Source: Pavlovales sp. CCMP2436 | Lineage: Eukaryota > Haptophyta > Pavlovophyceae > Pavlovales | Assembly (NCBI GenBank): GCA_026770615.1 | Contig: MU632030.1 | Span: forward strand, 13,204 to 46,317 | Reading direction: 5' to 3' | DNA: 33,114 nt | Part shown: positions 28,261 through 33,114 of the stretch, piece after piece | Position numbering within the stretch: the stretch's first letter is position 1 | Layout: each line of letters starts with the position of its first letter | Translations under genes and position numbers: made by a program | The notes under the pieces: generated by a model | What the model was told of the DNA's origin: nothing | What the model saw: the letters and a program-made list of their open reading frames with translations, nothing else | Database searches by the model: none

Positions 28261-29435
28261 GCTTCGAGGTTCCCCTCCTGAGCGGCATCATCGCATGCTG
28301 TGCCGTTCAAGTCTCCGTCCCAGATGGATGTAAGAAGTGCTGGCGCGTGCTCAGCCGGACGCTTGCCCAGGGCAGAGTCGGCCGCAGGTGAGTCAGCGGT
28401 TGAGTGTCGCTGCCTCTCCTCCGTCGAACTCACTGTGTCGGCCGCTGCCAAGCCTGCCGCCGAGCTTGCGGCCGTGCCCATCTTTGCCTTTACCAAGGGT
28501 GGAGGGGGACGCACCGGCGCTAGGCTCGCAGCAACCGCGCTCTCGAGCTTCACCATCTCTGCGGTTGCTGCGGCTGTGGCGGCAAATGCAACCACAGCGG
28601 TGTCGGCAGCGGCGTCTGCGGCGCTGGCAGCAGCAGCTTCGGTGGCGGCGACGGAGGCGGCTTTGGCAGCAGATTGCTTGCGCCTTAGCTGTAATCTTGG
28701 CGTTTGTGCGGTCGATCGCAGCCTTGTTGAGTCGGATCGCGCCCTCGATCGCAAGTGACGAGGGTGTGGGCGGACCACAATCCAGCCCTCCGAGTCGCCG
28801 GCGCGCGTAGATTTGCGGCATGTAGTCCTCTGCGCCCGCAGTTGTGCCCTGTACGCAAGTTGGAGCCCCAGGTTGCGCACCAATCGCCCTTGGCCTTTGG
28901 CAGGGGCGCCGGCCCGCCCAGCGGAAGGCGCGCTGCCAGCCGCTGAGCTCAGCGCGCTGCCCACGGCGCTCGGCGCGCTGGCCGTGGCGCTCGGCGCGCC
29001 AGCCGCGGCGCTCGGCGCGCCAGTCGCGGCGCTCGGCGCGCTGGCCGTGGCGTTCGGCACGCCGGCCGCGGCGCCCGGCGCGTTGCCCATGGCGCTCGGC
29101 GCGCTTGCCACGGCGCTCGGCGCGCCGACCGCGGCGCCCGGTTTGCTGCCCACGACGCTCAGCGCGCTGGCCGCGGCGCTCGGTGCGCCGGCTCCGGCGC
29201 TCGGCGCGCCGACCGTGGCGCTCGGCGCGCCGACGCGGCGCTCGGCACGCTGGCCTCGGCGCTCGGCGTGCTGGCCGCGGCGCTCGGCGCGCCGGCCGCG
29301 GCGCCTGGCGCGCTGCCCACGGCGCTCTGCGCGCTGGCCGCGACGCCCGGCCTGCCGTCCGTGGCGCTCGGCGTGCTGGTCATGGCGCCCGGCACCGGCG
29401 GCGCACCCAGCAGTGCGGACTGCACTGGGTGACAC
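28239..29435 (-). pseudogene. Ala/Ser/Pro-repeat N-terminal region of the retroelement
   Basis: 398 open codons. The first half is encoded by a 21-bp minisatellite and reads as seven-residue units such as APSATAS; the second half is Ala-rich (a helical AATEAAAAS-type region) and ends with an ankyrin-like repeat. Around 28700-28820 another frame looks more natural (PQIYARRRLGGLDCGPPTPS, then IRLNKAAIDRTNAKI), so at least one frameshift is present. No start codon can be chosen with confidence because the repeats keep all frames open. Confidence 0.4.
28957..29390. repeat. 21-bp minisatellite, about 20 imperfect copies
   Basis: The unit is close to GCGCTCGGCGCGCTGGCCGTG with substitutions but almost no indels. 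As 21 is a multiple of three, it keeps a seven-residue periodicity in every frame. Extreme GC content. Confidence 0.9.
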
Positions 29436-29690
29436 ACGCCTGCGGTCGCAGCACCGCTACGTCGGCGCTGGCTGGGGCATCTCCTTCGAGAATGGCACAC
29501 CCACCACACACCACTGCACGCACGGGGCAAGCTGGGCCTAGCCCAAAGGCAACGTCAAGTGCTCACCAACCAAACCCTCGGGACCAGTCAACCCCGAGGA
29601 GGACGTCTACGCCAGACAACGTGGAAAATGAGGTCGGGCCAATCAAACCCGGCCTGCGCGTGGTTGCGATGAGCACAGCCGACAAGCCGA
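29436..29690. other. Boundary zone between the composite retroelement and the right LINE
   Basis: Composition falls from extreme GC to moderate GC here. I see no terminal repeat, poly-A or target duplication that marks either element's 5' end. Confidence 0.3.
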
Positions 29691-29942
29691 ATGCACACAG
29701 CCCACCACTCGATCAACGACATGTGCCCGCCATACCGTTCCGACGACTGCCAGTTCGCGCATGCCGTCCCAAAGGACGACGGCTCAGTACACGCCCGCGC
29801 GGTGCCCAGGCTCAAGGAGGTGACCGATCTCGTCCTTGCGGCACACCGTGCAGGGCGCCTCCTGGCGCCCAGAACGCAGGGGGCGAGCTGCAATGGCACC
29901 GCCGGCGGCAACCCCAAACGGGCCAAGAAGGCACGCAAGTAG
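29691..29942 (+). CDS. Small ORF with partial CCCH-like zinc motif
   Basis: 83 codons from ATG 29691 to TAG. It contains CPPYRSDDCQFAH, which has the last three ligands of a CCCH finger (C-x7-C-x3-H) but no first Cys in place, and a basic end (KRAKKARK). It lies on the same strand just upstream of the LINE ORF2 and could be a remnant of its ORF1 or of a host CCCH gene. Low confidence. Confidence 0.3.
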   Translation: MHTAHHSINDMCPPYRSDDCQFAHAVPKDDGSVHARAVPRLKEVTDLVLAAHRAGRLLAPRTQGASCNGTAGGNPKRAKKARK

Positions 29943-30467
29943 ATGCCTCCAACAGACTGAAAGACCACAAATGAAAGTACTACCGAATATATGTACTGCA
30001 CCTGCAGCTGAAGATTGGAAATCTAGAGCTTTAGCTAAATCAATAAGGCATGCTACTAAATTATGGCTCACAAGAGCCACCCGGAGAGCTGCACTACAAA
30101 CCGGTATGGAGTGGAAAGTGGCACGCGCCATGGGTGAAGCGACCAGGAGAAGAGGATCACTCACAAAAACAAGTATTCTAAAATATAGAATGACTAAACA
30201 CCACCCCACGGAAACGAAACACTATAGAACACGAAACCACCAAGGTGGGAGAACCACGCCTCCTAGGGAAAAGCAGCCACCATGGGCAATGCCCTCAGAC
30301 ACCACTAATAGAAGAATACCCCACTAGAGTCACTAGGGACCAGGGAAAGGGCCTCCGCCACTCCACGCATCAAACAAAAGGGAAACGTCCGATCATGCCG
30401 AACGAGAGCAAACGTCCCCCACAGTCTGCTACCGTCGTACCACGACTTAAGCAAACTTAAACGGCTC
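29943..30467 (+). other. 5' region of the right LINE, no gene seen
   Basis: A-rich on the plus strand, like the LINE ORF that follows. Short open frames exist but carry no recognisable motif. Confidence 0.3.
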
Positions 30468-33114
30468 TTGTCCGATACTAACATAGCAAGACGGCATCGC
30501 ATAAAATCACATCACCAACACAATGATAGGAGACGCCTAATCCTAACAATATCACCACCGTTAGCGAGACACATTCAGCCATGCTCAGCGCCCCCGTTAG
30601 GGAGCACTCGCCCATTTACTCGGAAAAGGTGCTTAACCACACAGGGACAGAAAATGCATCACCGAGGCAACAGCCCGGCCACTCGGAGAAGGTTCTTAAC
30701 CACACACGGAAGAAATATTTACCGCCGGGCCACGCAAGTAGCACGTACTAACCCTCGCCCATGGTATGTAGCGATCAGGGTAGGGGAAGCAAGCAATCCT
30801 GGCCCACCAGGACATGGGAAGGGGCGATCAAACCGTGCCGCCGCCAACACACAACCACATCCGCCCATCGCCAGCACGAAACCACACCCCCCCAAAGCAA
30901 AAGTAGAGTCTATAACCAACTCGGCGACATTGCTAGCCAGTGGCAATGTAGGCTCAATGGTGGGTGAGATCCGAAGAAAGATAGTAGAAGTACTCGCTGA
31001 ACGGCAATCTCCGGACATGTCTAGAAACCCCACAAAGCAGAAACGCCCATATGACATTGTCCTTCGCCAGGACACCTCCCTCAAAGCAAACCAATGCCTC
31101 GACAACATATTGGGCGCCGAATACACAGTATACCACGACCCATTCCCGGGCGCAATGGGGAGAGGGGTTGCTATAGCAATCAGCAGCTTACTGGGAACGC
31201 CCCTCACAAATATTAATTACGGCTCAAATATAGGCAAGATCGCAGCAGGCCGTATAATAACAGGAGATCTCACCTTCTCAACAGAAGACGGCGAAATCAA
31301 AACAATAGAATTCACGAGTTTCTACGTCCCATGCGACCCAAACGCCAAACAACCCTTCCTAGATATTTTGGGCACATATCTCCGGGGCCGCTCCAACAGA
31401 GTCGGCGTAGTGCGCATGGTAGGCGGCGATGGCAATGGTGTCTGTGAATTCAACGAGAGAATACACAATGACGGCACACTAAACAACGACAACAGCGAAG
31501 CGGCCAGCACCTTTAGGACTTGCATGGAAAGCTGCCCAGACCTCCACAACCAGAAACCACCAGGCTCTTTCGACCCGGAAGCACTGCCCACACACGAACA
31601 TGAACAAGGGAAGTCTCGAATTGACTACCTATTCATAAACGCAAACCTCGACAAATATGTGCGCCACACAGACCGCTTGGAACAGATTTGCGTCCCCACC
31701 TTATCTGAGGAAAAGAAAGTAATAAGCGCCCACTGCTGGATCGAAGCCACTATACCGCTCGAGGAACTAGGAGACATTGTCCGACCGATACAGAGAATCC
31801 ACGTCCACCCGCATCGCTTCAAAGTAGATTTAGCGAATCCCACAGAACGGAAAGACGCGGTCGAATCGATCCAACCCGCGCTTAAAAAATGGCTCAAAGT
31901 ACTCCTCACTGAACTACGAAGAGCATACATGGAAAAAGAGGTCTTTACGGACTCGTCAACCCCTCACGAATGGCAAGCATGCTCGCGCAATTTATACAGG
32001 CGACACTAGAACAACTAATAGACCTCACAGTCCGGGCGGTCCAAGATGCCGTAGGCCAACCCGATCCTGCAAGACTTCGCAAAGAACCAAAACCAGGCCG
32101 GCCATGCAGGAAAATATCATGGGCCCCAGATGCAGGCCCACACGCACAGATGGAATTCTGGTATAAAAAAGCGCTAATAATAACAGAAGTAGTGATATAC
32201 ATCAAGAATAAAGAACACGGGCAAGGGCACTCATAAGGATGGTGGGGCCTGGACAACTTAACAACAACAAAAATGGTGGGCTATATGCGCGAGTTTTGCA
32301 AAATTGCCGATAAATGGCAGGAGACCTTACCCCAGCACCCCGGAGTAGCTCCGAATAACAGCGACCGGACTGCACGGGAACCCTCCCGGCCCACAGTAGC
32401 AACCCTCAGGACTCTGCCCGTCCCAAAACTACAGCTCTACGCCACCGAACTCAGGAAGCACATGGCAATATGCTGCGCCAAAAAGGAGGCAGCTCAAATA
32501 ATAGCCAACAAAGCAGCGGACGACAGACTCCAGAAGGCAATTACCACGGGCCTGTTCCGGGCCACCACGAACAACGCGAGGAGGCTCCTCTATCCCCGGC
32601 CCATGCAACAGGGGGTTCACATGCTGAGACACCAGACAACCGGGAAAGTGACAACAAAACCATCTGAAGTCACCGCCATCGCCACGGATTATACTTGGAC
32701 CCTGCTGGGCACCACTCCCCCCACCCCTCCCACGGGCATGCCATGACAGGACATAAATCAATGGCATAACTTGACATCACGCTGGACGCCAACGGAAAAA
32801 ACAAACGCCGAAGCACTTGCTACTGTAAATGACCTCGTCCGCCTAATTATTGCCAGTAAGGCACGCAGTGCACCAGGGATGGATGGGGTCCAATATCTAG
32901 CTCTAAAATTACTGCTCCAAGCCGACACGGAAGGCGAACTACACACCCTTCTCACAAACGTTCTGAATACCACGCTTAAAGAAAAGAACCTGCCAACCCA
33001 ACTAGGCGCGTCGGAAATTGTCTACTTCTACAAGAAAGGTGACCCCTCCAAACTGTCAAACTATAGGGGCCTCGCCCTCCAGAGCGTCATTTATAAGCTC
33101 CCCGCAGCATTCAT
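30468..33114 (+). pseudogene. LINE ORF2: AP-endonuclease-like domain and start of the reverse transcriptase, broken, runs off the window
   Basis: Frame 30468-32009 carries a basic N-terminus, a RVGEASNPGPP motif (30780-30809) and an endonuclease/exonuclease/phosphatase domain: SGNVGSM, IVLRQDTSLKA (usual Glu is Asp), FTSFYVPCDPN, VGGDGNGV, SRIDYLFI and ISAHCWIEA (the usual SDH Asp is Ala). Near 31970-32009 coding moves to another frame, which contains TAA at 32234-32236 and TGA at 32744-32746 and then the RT entry: KARSAPGMDGVQYLALKLL and YFYKKGDPSKLSNYRGLALQ, motifs preceding the catalytic palm. The frame is open to the window end. One frameshift and two stops make it inactive. The strand is A-rich, unlike the central elements. 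It is probably related to the LINE end at 589-1662, though shared sequence could not be shown as they cover different parts. Confidence 0.8.
30619..30730 (+). repeat. Two diverged tandem copies of about 58 bp in the LINE N-terminal coding region
   Basis: ACTCGGAAAAGGTGCTTAAC at 30619 recurs as ACTCGGAGAAGGTTCTTAAC at about 30682, and the following ACACA-GG...GAAA...ACCG pattern is repeated too. The protein reads TRKRCLTTQGQ then TRRRFLTTHGR. The duplication lies just before the NPGP motif. Confidence 0.7.

Larger units (their letters stand above)
11109..29435 (-). mobile_element. Degenerate composite non-LTR retroelement, split by later insertions
   Basis: Inferred single element read on the minus strand. 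Its 5' part lies at 29435-26424 and its 3' part at 17324-17216 and 14509-11109; the gaps are a DNA transposon (17325-26423) and a piggyBac element (14510-17215). Removing the DNA transposon with one copy of its 4-bp CGCC duplication, and piggyBac with one 4-bp TTGR, leaves an uninterrupted reading frame from the RG-rich tail across the junctions into the RT region (QEG-ARAAIATRPLVGKG, then DVELST-MPLPIRPS). The element itself carries several stops and frameshifts, so it is dead. Its true ends and flanking target duplications were not found; the 5' limit is only the end of the open frame. The joining of the two halves is inference from frame and orientation. Confidence 0.55.

Overview
This is a nuclear fragment of a eukaryote, most likely a GC-rich unicellular alga. 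A haptophyte is my best guess, from the short GT-AG introns, GC-rich coding DNA, armadillo-type repeats, microsatellites and a plant/animal-type retinoblastoma (RB) gene; the species cannot be fixed from the window. It holds one clearly functional-looking host gene, the RB-related pocket protein on the minus strand (about 10.4 to 6.5 kb, seven exons with consistent phases). Almost everything else is mobile DNA, mostly decayed and nested.

Layout. 1-2.6 kb: an unknown partial ORF and the 3' end of a LINE (minus strand). 2.6-6.4 kb: GC island, hairpins, a broken armadillo-repeat fragment, two weak ORFs. 6.5-10.4 kb: the RB gene. 11.1-29.4 kb, minus strand: a large degenerate non-LTR retroelement that has been split by later insertions. 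Its 5' part (29.4-26.4 kb) carries Ala/Ser/Pro repeats, an ankyrin-like stretch, a Pro-rich linker, a ubiquitin-like domain ending in RGG and an RG-rich tail. Its 3' part (17.3-17.2 kb and 14.5-11.1 kb) carries the reverse transcriptase and a PD-(D/E)XK-like endonuclease. 29.7-33.1 kb, plus strand: a second LINE with AP-endonuclease and the start of its RT, running off the window.

The nesting can be read from target-site duplications. A piggyBac element (14510-17215) sits in the retroelement near the 5' side of the RT region. A second DNA transposon (17325-26423; 24-bp terminal inverted repeats, 4-bp CGCC duplication) sits between the RG tail and the RT region. Inside that transposon's own gene sits a Mutator-like element (19351-25006; perfect 9-bp duplication GCGATGGCA), and inside the Mutator transposase sits a 155-bp MITE (21320-21474; 8-bp duplication CAAGCTGT). 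At each of these four sites, conceptually removing the insert rejoins an open frame. The order of insertion is therefore retroelement, then DNA transposon, then MULE, then MITE, with piggyBac as an independent hit.

The main candidate novelty is the architecture of the retroelement: ankyrin, ubiquitin-like and RG-rich modules lying in the same orientation upstream of, and apparently in frame with, an RT plus restriction-like endonuclease. All motif identifications come from reading the translated sequence; no database search was run.
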